This document shows positions 1 through 5,905 of a DNA stretch of 12,989 nucleotides, in pieces. The notes below the pieces were generated by a model. That model worked only from the letters and a program-made list of their open reading frames with translations, had not been told where the DNA came from and did no database searches. Where the stretch lies: NCBI GenBank assembly GCA_022798035.1, contig JAAWLS010000034.1, positions 1-12,989 on the forward strand. The letters run 5' to 3'. Each line of letters starts with the position of its first letter. The stretch's first letter is position 1. Source of the DNA: Lachnospiraceae bacterium (GTDB taxonomy: Bacteria > Bacillota > Clostridia > Lachnospirales > Lachnospiraceae). A program made the position numbers and the translations under genes.

Positions 1-1559
1 GGAAGCTGGCGGATTTTCTGCGTGGCTTCATAGCCGTTCATAATCGGCATTTGAATGTCCATGAGAATTAAATCAAAATAATATTCCGGCGAGGATTCAA
101 ACATTTCCACTGCCTGTGCCCCGTGGCTGGCAGCTTCCACCTGAACGCCGATGAGCGACAAAATTTCTTTGGCAATCTCCTGATTTAATTCTACGTCCTC
201 TACCAGAAGAACCCGGTACTGGCTGTAATCTATATCTAAATTTACATGAGAATCTTTCTCACTCTGAGATTCATTTGTCAGGTTTGACAAAGTCTCCAAA
301 AGCCTGCTTTTGAAGAGCGGGCAGGGGACAAAGGCGTTGACGCCGGCCCGGGTTGCCCGGTATTCGATTTGTGCCCAGTCATCTTCTGAGGCCAGAAGGA
401 TAGGGAATTCCTGGCCGGCCGACTGGCGTACATGTGCAGCCAGTTCCAGCACAGGCATATCATTCAGCTCCTGTCCCAGCAGCATAGCGCAGGGCATACG
501 GTTCTCATATTTCATTTCTGTCAGCCATGTGACGGCTTCCAGGCCGGACTTTTTGCGTACGGGAACTAATCCGCCGTCTTTGAGGTATTCCGTAATCTGA
601 GGTATTCTGTTATCCAGACTTTCTGCAATCAAGACAGTTTGACCGACAGGGAGCACAAGTTCTTTTTGATTCTGAGAGGAGATTACAAGAGGAATCTCCA
701 CGTGGAAGCAGCTGCCGACGCCTTCCTCGCTTTCCACGGTGATTCGGCCGTTCATGGAATCCACCAGATTTTTAACGATAGCCATGCCAAGACCAGTGCC
801 CTCAATTTTGCTGGTTGCAGCGTTGTTCACCCGCTCAAAGGGGACAAAAATACGCTTGAGAAATTCCTGGCTCATACCAAGACCGTTGTCTCGGCACAAA
901 AAGTCAAACCATACGAGAGGCTTCTCAGATGGTGTATCAGTGGAATACTGCTGAAAACGCACATAAATTTCCCCGTTTTCTAAAGTATATTTCACAGCAT
1001 TTCCTATGATATTCACCAGAATCTGTCTGAGACGCAGCGCATCTCCAATTAAAGATTCTTCATGAATCAATCCGATTTCTATTTGAAGGTTCTGGTTTTT
1101 CTGGGCAGCCTGAGGCAGAACGATAACAGCGATATCGTGAATTAAATCAGCCAGAGAGAATTCTTCCTCGTTTAAGGCCAGGCGTCCGCTGTCAATCCGC
1201 GACATATCCAAAACATCATTTACCAGGCTCATTAAATGGGCAGAGGCTGTCTTTATTTTAAGGAGGCAGTCCTGCACTCTGGCCTTTTCGTCAATGTGGG
1301 ACAGACCAATGGAGGTCATGCCCATAATGGCATTCATGGGTGTGCGGATATCGTGAGACATGCTGGACAAAAAACTGCTTTTGGCCTTGTTGGCTGACTC
1401 TGCTGACTTTAGAGATTCCTCCAAACTGGCATTTCTTTCTTCCAATTCAGCGATGCGCTGCTGTTGTTTCAGAATAAGTTCTGAAAAATCAACAGATTCC
1501 TGTTCTGCCGGGGAAGATGCCAAGTTTTTATTTTTGCTGTTTTTTTCTATTATTTCCAT
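1..1559 (-). CDS. Hybrid sensor histidine kinase/response regulator, partial (C-terminus beyond left edge)
   Basis: The frame is open from the ATG at 1559 down to base 1 (519 codons). A weak ribosome site (AAAGGGG) lies 9-10 bases upstream. No membrane segment or signal peptide is visible, so it is probably cytosolic. Residues 28-60 look like a coiled coil. HisKA follows, with the phospho-acceptor His69 in SHDIRTPMNAIMG. The ATPase domain shows the N box (NIIGNAVKY, ~183-191), G1 (DNGLGM, ~224-229) and G2 (GTGLGMA, ~254-260). A first receiver-like domain (~307-425) is degenerate: the Asp position reads MLLGQEL and the conserved Lys position reads VPCPLF. A second receiver begins near residue 449 (VLLVEDVELNQ) and has an intact acceptor Asp near 501 (LILMDIQMP); it is cut off there, so any Hpt domain would be outside. 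It is transcribed away from the LytTR regulator gene. The signal sensed is unknown. Confidence 0.93.
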   Translation of the reverse strand, partial: MEIIEKNSKNKNLASSPAEQESVDFSELILKQQQRIAELEERNASLEESLKSAESANKAKSSFLSSMSHDIRTPMNAIMGMTSIGLSHIDEKARVQDCLLKIKTASAHLMSLVNDVLDMSRIDSGRLALNEEEFSLADLIHDIAVIVLPQAAQKNQNLQIEIGLIHEESLIGDALRLRQILVNIIGNAVKYTLENGEIYVRFQQYSTDTPSEKPLVWFDFLCRDNGLGMSQEFLKRIFVPFERVNNAATSKIEGTGLGMAIVKNLVDSMNGRITVESEEGVGSCFHVEIPLVISSQNQKELVLPVGQTVLIAESLDNRIPQITEYLKDGGLVPVRKKSGLEAVTWLTEMKYENRMPCAMLLGQELNDMPVLELAAHVRQSAGQEFPILLASEDDWAQIEYRATRAGVNAFVPCPLFKSRLLETLSNLTNESQSEKDSHVNLDIDYSQYRVLLVEDVELNQEIAKEILSLIGVQVEAASHGAQAVEMFESSPEYYFDLILMDIQMPIMNGYEATQKIRQL

Positions 1560-1595
1560 AGGATAAATGCCCCTTTGTAATCCATAATTAAAAAT

Positions 1596-1623
1596 ATTAT
1601 AGCACAGATAAAATGAATGTGCA
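1596..1623 (-). promoter_or_regulatory. Candidate promoter of the hybrid kinase gene
   Basis: Read on the minus strand there is a perfect -10 TATAAT (plus-strand 1596-1601). A weak -35 TGCACA (plus-strand 1618-1623, 4 of 6 matches) lies 16 bases upstream. The distance to the kinase ATG at 1559 is about 37 bases. Confidence 0.5.
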
Positions 1624-1627
1624 CGGC

Positions 1628-1668
1628 ATTTTGCGTCGTCCTCGGATTGCGAATTGCCGCCGCAAAAT
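1628..1668. repeat. Inverted repeat in the divergent intergenic region
   Basis: ATTTTGCG (1628-1635) and CGCAAAAT (1661-1668) form a perfect 8-base inverted repeat with a 25-base centre that carries another TTGCG (1647-1651). It sits between the two divergent promoters, so it could be an operator acting on both genes. The site is visible; the function is inference. Confidence 0.35.
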
Positions 1669-1683
1669 TTACAGAAAATCGTA

Positions 1684-1712
1684 TAGACACAAAAATAGGG
1701 GTAAAATATAAT
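1684..1712 (+). promoter_or_regulatory. Promoter of the LytTR regulator gene
   Basis: -35 TAGACA (1684-1689), a 17-base spacer and -10 TATAAT (1707-1712) give 11 of 12 consensus matches. The start codon follows about 27 bases later. No LytTR box is visible upstream of this promoter. Confidence 0.7.
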
Positions 1713-1739
1713 GAAATACAAAATTAGGAGTTGATAAAA

Positions 1740-2441
1740 ATGATAAAAGTCGGCATATGTGACGAGGGGCAAATATGCAGAGCAAATATCGGAAAGCTGG
1801 TGAAAAAATATTTTACAAAGCGCAGTTTAGAATATCAATTGAGGGAATATGAATCTGGGAAATCATTTATGGAACAGGGAGAAAAGGTGGATATTCTTCT
1901 TCTGGACATAGAAATGGAGGGAATTTCAGGGATTCAGCTGAAAAACTGGCTGAATCAGAAAAAATCGGACACAAAAATTATTTTTGTGACGAATCATACG
2001 GAGGGGATGACGGAAGCATTCGGCAGAAATGTATATGGATTTCTCAAGAAACCGCCGGAACCTGGCGAGCTTGAAATATGTCTGGGGCGAATCACGGAAG
2101 AAATTGAAGAAAATGAAAGTCTTACCATAAAAAGCATAAACCAGGAATTTGTAATAAAAATCAAAAATGTTTTCTACTTTGTATCTGAGAAAAAGTACAG
2201 TCGTATGGTGAGTGGAAATGGAGTGCATTTCTGCGATATGAGCCTGTCTCAATTGGAAGAAAAATTGAAATATCAATCTTTTTTTCGATGTCATAGGAGT
2301 TATCTTGTAAATTTAAGAAATATCTATTGTATCAAAGACAATGTCTGTATGAAAAATGGAGATGTTATCCCCGTCAGTAGAAGAAAAGTGAAAAATTTAA
2401 AAGATTCCTATCAATTGTATATAGAGAAAAAAGTACAATGA
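1740..2441 (+). CDS. LytTR-family response regulator (AgrA/LytR/VirR type)
   Basis: A 233-residue, two-domain transcription factor. Residues 1-120 are a receiver with CDE near the N-terminus, phospho-acceptor Asp56 (LLLDIEMEG), a conserved Thr (IIFVTNH) and Lys (GFLKKP). Residues ~130-230 are a LytTR DNA-binding domain with the typical FFRCHRSYLVNLRNI and IPVSRRKVKNL motifs. The start is taken as ATG 1740 because AGGAG at 1726-1730 is 9 bases upstream. A TTG at 1731 in the same frame would touch the ribosome site and is less likely. LytTR regulators usually pair with HPK10 kinases; none is here, and the divergent hybrid kinase is only a possible partner. Two LytTR-like repeats lie just after the stop, suggesting control of the next locus rather than of its own promoter. 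Confidence 0.95.
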   Translation: MIKVGICDEGQICRANIGKLVKKYFTKRSLEYQLREYESGKSFMEQGEKVDILLLDIEMEGISGIQLKNWLNQKKSDTKIIFVTNHTEGMTEAFGRNVYGFLKKPPEPGELEICLGRITEEIEENESLTIKSINQEFVIKIKNVFYFVSEKKYSRMVSGNGVHFCDMSLSQLEEKLKYQSFFRCHRSYLVNLRNIYCIKDNVCMKNGDVIPVSRRKVKNLKDSYQLYIEKKVQ

Positions 2442-2480
2442 CAAAGGGGAAATGCGGCATAAACTTCAAGGATTTGAAAA

Positions 2481-2515
2481 TGACCGTTTATTCCCAAATT
2501 TGACCGTTGGTTCCC
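2481..2515 (+). promoter_or_regulatory. LytTR-box direct repeats (candidate operator)
   Basis: Two 15-base repeats, TGACCGTTTATTCCC (2481-2495) and TGACCGTTGGTTCCC (2501-2515), start exactly 20 bases apart. The cores ACCGTTTAT (2483-2491) and ACCGTTGGT (2503-2511) both fit the known LytTR consensus [TA][AC][CA]GTTN[AG][TG]. The 11-base gap is one short of the usual 12-13. It lies 40 bases past the LytTR gene, in activator position for the -10 box downstream. Confidence 0.7.
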
Positions 2516-2521
2516 TTGTCC

Positions 2522-2551
2522 TTGCAGGGGCCTTCTGGAATCCATTATGAT
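2522..2551 (+). promoter_or_regulatory. Candidate activator-dependent promoter
   Basis: -10 TATGAT (2546-2551) has 5 of 6 matches. The best -35 is a poor TTGCAG (2522-2527) with an 18-base spacer. A poor -35 just downstream of paired LytTR boxes is typical of a promoter that needs the activator. Transcription would begin near 2558 and read toward 3321. Confidence 0.45.
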
Positions 2552-2644
2552 GGAAACAGGTAGTTGTAAAAATATCCGAAAAACCTGTCTCGCATTTCCG
2601 GATGTCTTTGCAGTACCTTAGAAAAGGAGAAATGGAGGTGGAAT

Positions 2645-2777
2645 ATGTTTTAAGGAGCGGCTGTTTGTCCCGGAACAGGCCGTAAAGAGTTTCGCGTGTT
2701 ATAAAAGCAGGACAGGAAAAATATTTTACAAAAGAGAAAAGAAATACAAAGGAGAAAAGTACAAAAGAGAAAAATGA
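2645..2777 (+). pseudogene. Frameshifted small basic ORF with strong ribosome site
   Basis: GGAGG (2634-2638) is ideally spaced (6 bases) before ATG 2645, but the frame reads ATG TTT TAA. Moving forward one base at the TTTT run gives 42 open codons, beginning Met-Phe-Lys-Glu-Arg-Leu-Phe-Val-Pro-Glu and ending in a Lys/Arg/Tyr-rich tail, with a TGA stop at 2775-2777. The stop overlaps the next ATG (2774). This may be a broken gene, a base-count error in a T run, or a +1 recoding site (TTT TAA G allows exact re-pairing of the Phe tRNA on the shifted TTT). I do not recognise the peptide. Confidence 0.3.
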
Positions 2778-2884
2778 GAGAAAAACTGAAGGAACAAGAC
2801 GTATGCGTAAATGCAGAACATCTGACTGGAGTGGAAGCAGGAATGGCTGCGGAAAAGATACCGTCGGGGAACCGAAAGGAATGA
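2774..2884 (+). CDS. Possible 36-residue ORF joined by ATGA overlaps on both sides
   Basis: ATG 2774 overlaps the stop of the preceding frame, and the TGA stop at 2882-2884 overlaps an ATG at 2881 that is in frame with the membrane protein. The product would start MREKLKEQDVCVNAEHLTG and is mostly charged, with no membrane segment. It has no good ribosome site of its own (the nearest GGAG is about 19 bases away), so translation would depend on coupling. It competes with the 2803 start of the membrane protein, which lies in another frame over the same bases. No family recognised. Confidence 0.25.
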   Translation: MREKLKEQDVCVNAEHLTGVEAGMAAEKIPSGNRKE

Positions 2885-3321
2885 GGCTGCAGTATAGGTA
2901 CAATTCTATTATCAGCATTCTGCTTATTCTAGTACTTATCACTCTGTTTTTTCTTGAGTTTGGAACAGGCCATATCAGCAATGTCGTTATAAAGACAGAA
3001 GAATCAAAGCTGCACAGCGAAGAGGAAATTGAGGAGGCCGCAAATGTTCTGAAGTATTATTTTTTCCTGCATATGCCAGGTTTTGAGCTGAGAGAATTAT
3101 CTTACAGAGAAGAGAATATCTGCTCAATGGCGGAAGAATTGCTTGAAAAGGGGAAGATAAAAAGTATTGATGATTTCATTGTGTTTGAATCAGTGCATAT
3201 GAAGATACACGATTACAAGGGAAGCGCGTCGATGAAAGTGGAGAAGTCTGGCTACCGCTGGGTGATGATTCGCGAAAACGCTGCAGGACCTTGGAAGGTG
3301 GACGCTTCTCTGTGCAGATAG
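2803..3321 (+). CDS. Small membrane-anchored protein of unknown function
   Basis: 172 residues if read from ATG 2803, which has AAGGA (2789-2793) 9 bases upstream. An in-frame ATG at 2881 gives 146 residues, starts MRLQYRYNS directly before the membrane helix, and overlaps an upstream stop (ATGA). The 26 residues between the two starts look non-protein-like, so either start is possible. One hydrophobic helix lies at ~35-53 (2803 numbering), followed by an acidic outside domain. That domain shows EEEIEEAANVLKYYF, ELRELSYREEN and YRWVMIREN..GPWKV, resembling small clostridial lipoprotein/anchored domains that end in a Trp-rich strand pair. I cannot name the family with confidence. It lies downstream of the LytTR-box promoter and is probably part of that regulon. 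Confidence 0.7.
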   Translation: MRKCRTSDWSGSRNGCGKDTVGEPKGMRLQYRYNSIISILLILVLITLFFLEFGTGHISNVVIKTEESKLHSEEEIEEAANVLKYYFFLHMPGFELRELSYREENICSMAEELLEKGKIKSIDDFIVFESVHMKIHDYKGSASMKVEKSGYRWVMIRENAAGPWKVDASLCR

Positions 3322-3406
3322 TGCATAGATGGAAAATTGTCAAGGAAAACGCAGGGGTATCTAAGAGCATAGAAATGCTTCAAAAAAATTAAAAAACAAA
3401 AGTGAA

Positions 3407-3439
3407 AGCCAGGTGATATGCGGGAAGTATTGCCTGGCT
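3407..3439. other. Hairpin after the membrane-protein gene
   Basis: AGCCAGG (3407-3413) pairs with CCTGGCT (3433-3439). With wobble pairs the stem extends to about 13 base pairs around a 7-base loop (GCGGGAA). No T run follows on the plus strand, so it is not a standard plus-strand terminator. On the minus strand the following sequence is T-rich. It may protect the 3' end of the upstream transcript. Confidence 0.35.
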
Positions 3440-3454
3440 GAACTGTTATATAAA

Positions 3455-3486
3455 ATGTAAACCGATATAATAAATAAGTTGACAAT
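3455..3486 (+). promoter_or_regulatory. BirA-type biotin operator
   Basis: The left half-site ATGTAAACC (3455-3463) and right half-site AGTTGACAAT (3477-3486) form an imperfect inverted repeat: TGTAAAC against GTTGACA, 6 of 7, 15 bases between the cores. This fits the Firmicute BirA signal (TTGTAAACC, 14-16 bases, GGTTTACAA). The right half contains the -35 box of the bio promoter, so BirA bound to biotinyl-AMP would block RNA polymerase. Confidence 0.75.
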
Positions 3487-3507
3487 TGGAAGGCTCTTGT
3501 GTATATT
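3479..3507 (+). promoter_or_regulatory. Promoter of the bioYBD operon
   Basis: -35 TTGACA (3479-3484), a 17-base spacer and -10 TATATT (3502-3507) give 11 of 12 matches. The leader to bioY is about 50 bases. The -35 lies inside the right half of the BirA operator. Confidence 0.8.
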
Positions 3508-3566
3508 ATTGGTAAATGAAGTTTGAAAAATGAAACATTATCATGTAATATAACAGGAGGAAGATT

Positions 3567-4148
3567 ATGGAAACAAAATTAACAGTGAAAGAAATTGTGT
3601 GCGGAGGGATGTTTACAGCCCTTGTGGCAGCGGGAGCTTTTATTCAGGTTCCGGTGCCGGGAATGGATTATTTTACGCTGCAGTTTTTGTTTGTGCTGCT
3701 GGCAGGAATGATTCTGGGCTCTAAAATGGGGGCTGTCAGTGTGGGAGTTTATGTGCTGCTGGGCCTCTGCGGGCTGCCTATTTTTGCAGCAGGCGGTGGA
3801 ATTTCTTATATTTTCCGCCCCAGTTTTGGATATTTGGCAGGATTTATCCTGACGGCTTTTGTGGTGGGACTGATGGTAGAAAAATTTCCCCAGAAAGGCT
3901 ATGGGAAATATTTGATGGCGGCTTTTGGAGGCTTTGTAGTCACTTATGCCATCGGTTTAACTTACAAATATTTGATGCTGAACTTTTATGTGGGAGAAAA
4001 GACGGCTTTCGCAATGGTGCTGGCAGATTGTTTTCCGCTGGACATGCCGGGTGATATCGTACTTTGCTTTCTGTCCGCTGGGCTGGCGGTACGTGTGGCC
4101 CCGGCTTTCAGAAGCATAATAGGAATCTCGGCAGGCCGGCAGCAATAA
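3567..4148 (+). CDS. bioY: Biotin transporter BioY (ECF substrate-binding subunit)
   Basis: A 193-residue hydrophobic protein with about six membrane segments, the usual BioY size. Family features visible: LTVKEIVCGGMFTALVAAGA at the N-terminus, then VPGMDYFTLQFLFVLLAGMI, LGLCGLPIFAAGGGISYIFR and PSFGYLAGF. BioY binds biotin at the outer face of the membrane and works alone or with the EcfA/A'/T energising module, which is not in this window. The start ATG has AGGAGG about 7 bases upstream. It is the first gene of the operon; the bioB start lies 29 bases after its stop. Biotin repression through the BirA operator upstream is expected. Confidence 0.95.
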   Translation: METKLTVKEIVCGGMFTALVAAGAFIQVPVPGMDYFTLQFLFVLLAGMILGSKMGAVSVGVYVLLGLCGLPIFAAGGGISYIFRPSFGYLAGFILTAFVVGLMVEKFPQKGYGKYLMAAFGGFVVTYAIGLTYKYLMLNFYVGEKTAFAMVLADCFPLDMPGDIVLCFLSAGLAVRVAPAFRSIIGISAGRQQ

Positions 4149-4177
4149 AGACATTAGGGAAAAGACGGAGGTTAAAT

Positions 4178-5146
4178 ATGGAGATAGAAATGCTGAAAAA
4201 GAAGGTCCTGAAAGGGGAGCAGATAGAGAAAGAGGAAGCCCTGGCATTGGCGGAAATGCCTTTAGAAACGCTCTGTTCTGGAGCAGATGAGATTCGCAGG
4301 GCTTTCTGTGGAAATGCGTTTGACCTCTGTACTATTATAAATGGAAAAAGTGGAAAATGTTCTGAAAATTGTAAATACTGTGCACAGTCCTCTTTTTACA
4401 AGACAGATGTAGAGAATTATCCTCTGCTGGGAGAAAAGGAGCTGACAGAGCAGGCGAAATACAACAGTGAGCGCGGGGTGCCCAGATATTCCATCGTCAC
4501 TTCCGGAAAAAGACTGAGTGGACGGGAAGTGGAGGAAGTCTGCAGGAGCATTCGTAAAATCAAAGAGTCTGTGGATATTTCGGTCTGTGTCTCTTTTGGA
4601 CTGCTGGACGAGGCGGCCTTTCGTAAAATCAAAGAGGCGGGAGCTGTAAGAGTACATAATAATTTGGAGACGTCGGCTGGATATTTTCCGAAAGTATGTA
4701 CGACCCATACACAGGAGGACAAAGTGAATTCTCTGAAAGCTGCACAGAGAGCGGGCCTCAGCGTCTGCAGCGGCGGTATTATGGGACTGGGTGAGCGTAT
4801 GGAGGACCGCATTGACATGGCATTGAGGCTGCGGGAACTGGGGGTGAATTCTGTGCCCATCAATATGCTGAATCCCATTCCGGGTACTCCTTATGAGAAT
4901 AACCCCAGGCTGACAGAGGATGAAATGTGCAGGATTACAGCAGTATTTCGGTTTCTGCTGCCTAAGGCATTTATCCGTCTGGCAGGCGGCCGGGGCTTGA
5001 TGAAAGACCAGGGACGCAGATGCTTCCTGTCAGGAGCCAATGCAGCTATTACAGGAGACATGCTGACTACTGCTGGAATTACCATCAAGCGGGATATGGA
5101 AATGCTGGAAGAGCTTGGTTATCAGGTGGTGAGAGATTGTGAGTAA
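4178..5146 (+). CDS. bioB: Biotin synthase BioB (radical SAM)
   Basis: 322 residues, converting dethiobiotin to biotin. ATG 4178 is chosen because GGAGG lies 7 bases upstream; a longer open frame reaching back to 4064 would run deep into bioY. The radical-SAM cluster motif is Cys61-x3-Cys65-x2-Cys68 (KCSENCKYCAQSS). Downstream motifs are HNNLETS, CSGGIMGLGE (Cys197), INMLNPIPGTP and IRLAGGR. Against E. coli BioB, the positions of Cys128 and Cys188 are kept (Cys137, Cys197), but the Cys97 position is Ser105 (RYSIVTSG). Extra cysteines occur at 44, 51 and 174 (KVCTTHT). This suggests a different auxiliary cluster from the classic [2Fe-2S], as reported for BioB of gut anaerobes. It overlaps bioD by 8 bases. 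Confidence 0.95.
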   Translation: MEIEMLKKKVLKGEQIEKEEALALAEMPLETLCSGADEIRRAFCGNAFDLCTIINGKSGKCSENCKYCAQSSFYKTDVENYPLLGEKELTEQAKYNSERGVPRYSIVTSGKRLSGREVEEVCRSIRKIKESVDISVCVSFGLLDEAAFRKIKEAGAVRVHNNLETSAGYFPKVCTTHTQEDKVNSLKAAQRAGLSVCSGGIMGLGERMEDRIDMALRLRELGVNSVPINMLNPIPGTPYENNPRLTEDEMCRITAVFRFLLPKAFIRLAGGRGLMKDQGRRCFLSGANAAITGDMLTTAGITIKRDMEMLEELGYQVVRDCE

Positions 5147-5822
5147 AGGACTATTTATAACAGGGACAGGAACGGATGTGGGCAAAACTTATGTGACGGC
5201 CCTCTTAGTCAAAGCGCTGGAAGAAGCAGGAGTAAAAGGAGCTTACTACAAAGCGGCAGTCAGCGGAAATATCAGAGAAAACGGAAGACTGATTCCGCAG
5301 GATGCAGATTATGTAAAGAGAGTTTCCGGGCTGTCACAGCCCTTAGAGACCATGGTTCCCTATATCTATGAGCAGGCAGTTTCTCCCCATTTGGCATCCA
5401 GACAGGAAGGAAATCCCGTGGAGCTTGCGGTTGTCCGGCAGAAATATAAGGAGCTGTGCCAGGAATATGACTATATCACAATGGAGGGAAGCGGAGGAAT
5501 CTTGTGTCCTCTGCACTGGGAAGAGGAAAGAGAACTTTGGCTGGAAGATATAGTCCGGGATTTGGAACTTCCCTGCCTTATTGTTGCAGATGCGGGATTG
5601 GGAACCATCAATGCCACAGTGCTGACAATCGAATATTTAAGAATGAGGCAGATAAAGGTAAAAGGCGTGATTTTGAATCGTTTTCATCCGGATAATCTGA
5701 TGGAGCAGGACAATCGAAGAATGATAGAAAAAAGAGGACGGGTACCGGTAGCTGCCTGCACAGCAGAAGACGCAGAGACAATAGAGATTTCAGTAAAAGA
5801 GCTGATGGCCTTGTATGAATAG
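5139..5822 (+). CDS. bioD: ATP-dependent dethiobiotin synthetase BioD
   Basis: 227 residues, the normal size. BioD closes the ureido ring of 7,8-diaminopelargonate with CO2 and ATP to give dethiobiotin, the substrate of BioB. The P-loop is GTGTDVGKT (residues 9-17). Other family motifs are YYKAAVSG, QDADYV, MEGSGGILCPL, LPCLIVADAGLGTINAT and KGVILNR. The start is GTG 5139, inside the end of bioB, with a ribosome site AGGTGG about 9 bases upstream, so translation is probably coupled to bioB. No bioA or bioF follows; the next gene has its own promoter. Confidence 0.94.
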   Translation: MSKGLFITGTGTDVGKTYVTALLVKALEEAGVKGAYYKAAVSGNIRENGRLIPQDADYVKRVSGLSQPLETMVPYIYEQAVSPHLASRQEGNPVELAVVRQKYKELCQEYDYITMEGSGGILCPLHWEEERELWLEDIVRDLELPCLIVADAGLGTINATVLTIEYLRMRQIKVKGVILNRFHPDNLMEQDNRRMIEKRGRVPVAACTAEDAETIEISVKELMALYE

Positions 5823-5860
5823 ATATGCTGGGAAAGATTTTTATAATTTTCATTAAAATA

Positions 5861-5869
5861 TGATATAAT
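5861..5869 (+). promoter_or_regulatory. Extended -10 promoter of the amidohydrolase gene
   Basis: TGATATAAT is a perfect extended -10 (TGnTATAAT). The -35 position (5841-5846, TTATAA) is poor, as is common with extended -10 boxes. It separates this gene from the bio operon. Confidence 0.55.
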
Positions 5870-5905
5870 AAATAGCATATGTTTTACAAGGGAGGAATAC
5901 ATCAT

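Larger units (their letters stand above)
2442..2802 (+). other. Regulatory and small-ORF region between the regulator and the membrane protein
   Basis: This 361-base stretch has no conventional gene. In order it holds LytTR-like direct repeats (2481-2515), a -10 box (2546-2551), interleaved complementary segments (2556-2603), a strong ribosome site before ATG TTT TAA (2634-2653), and a Lys/Arg-rich open frame with imperfect purine-rich repeats that ends on an ATGA overlap at 2774. Confidence 0.5.

Noticed and set aside
310..983. Open frames of 96 and 114 codons on the plus strand
   Set aside because: They lie opposite the hybrid kinase, whose motifs are continuous on the minus strand.
2466..2981. 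171-codon open frame on the minus strand
   Set aside because: It lies antisense to the LytTR-box promoter and membrane-protein start, has Phe/Ser/Leu-rich composition typical of the complement of purine-rich DNA, and has no ribosome site.
4064..4177. Extended N-terminus of BioB
   Set aside because: It would overlap the end of bioY by 85 bases; ATG 4178 has a good ribosome site and matches the family start.
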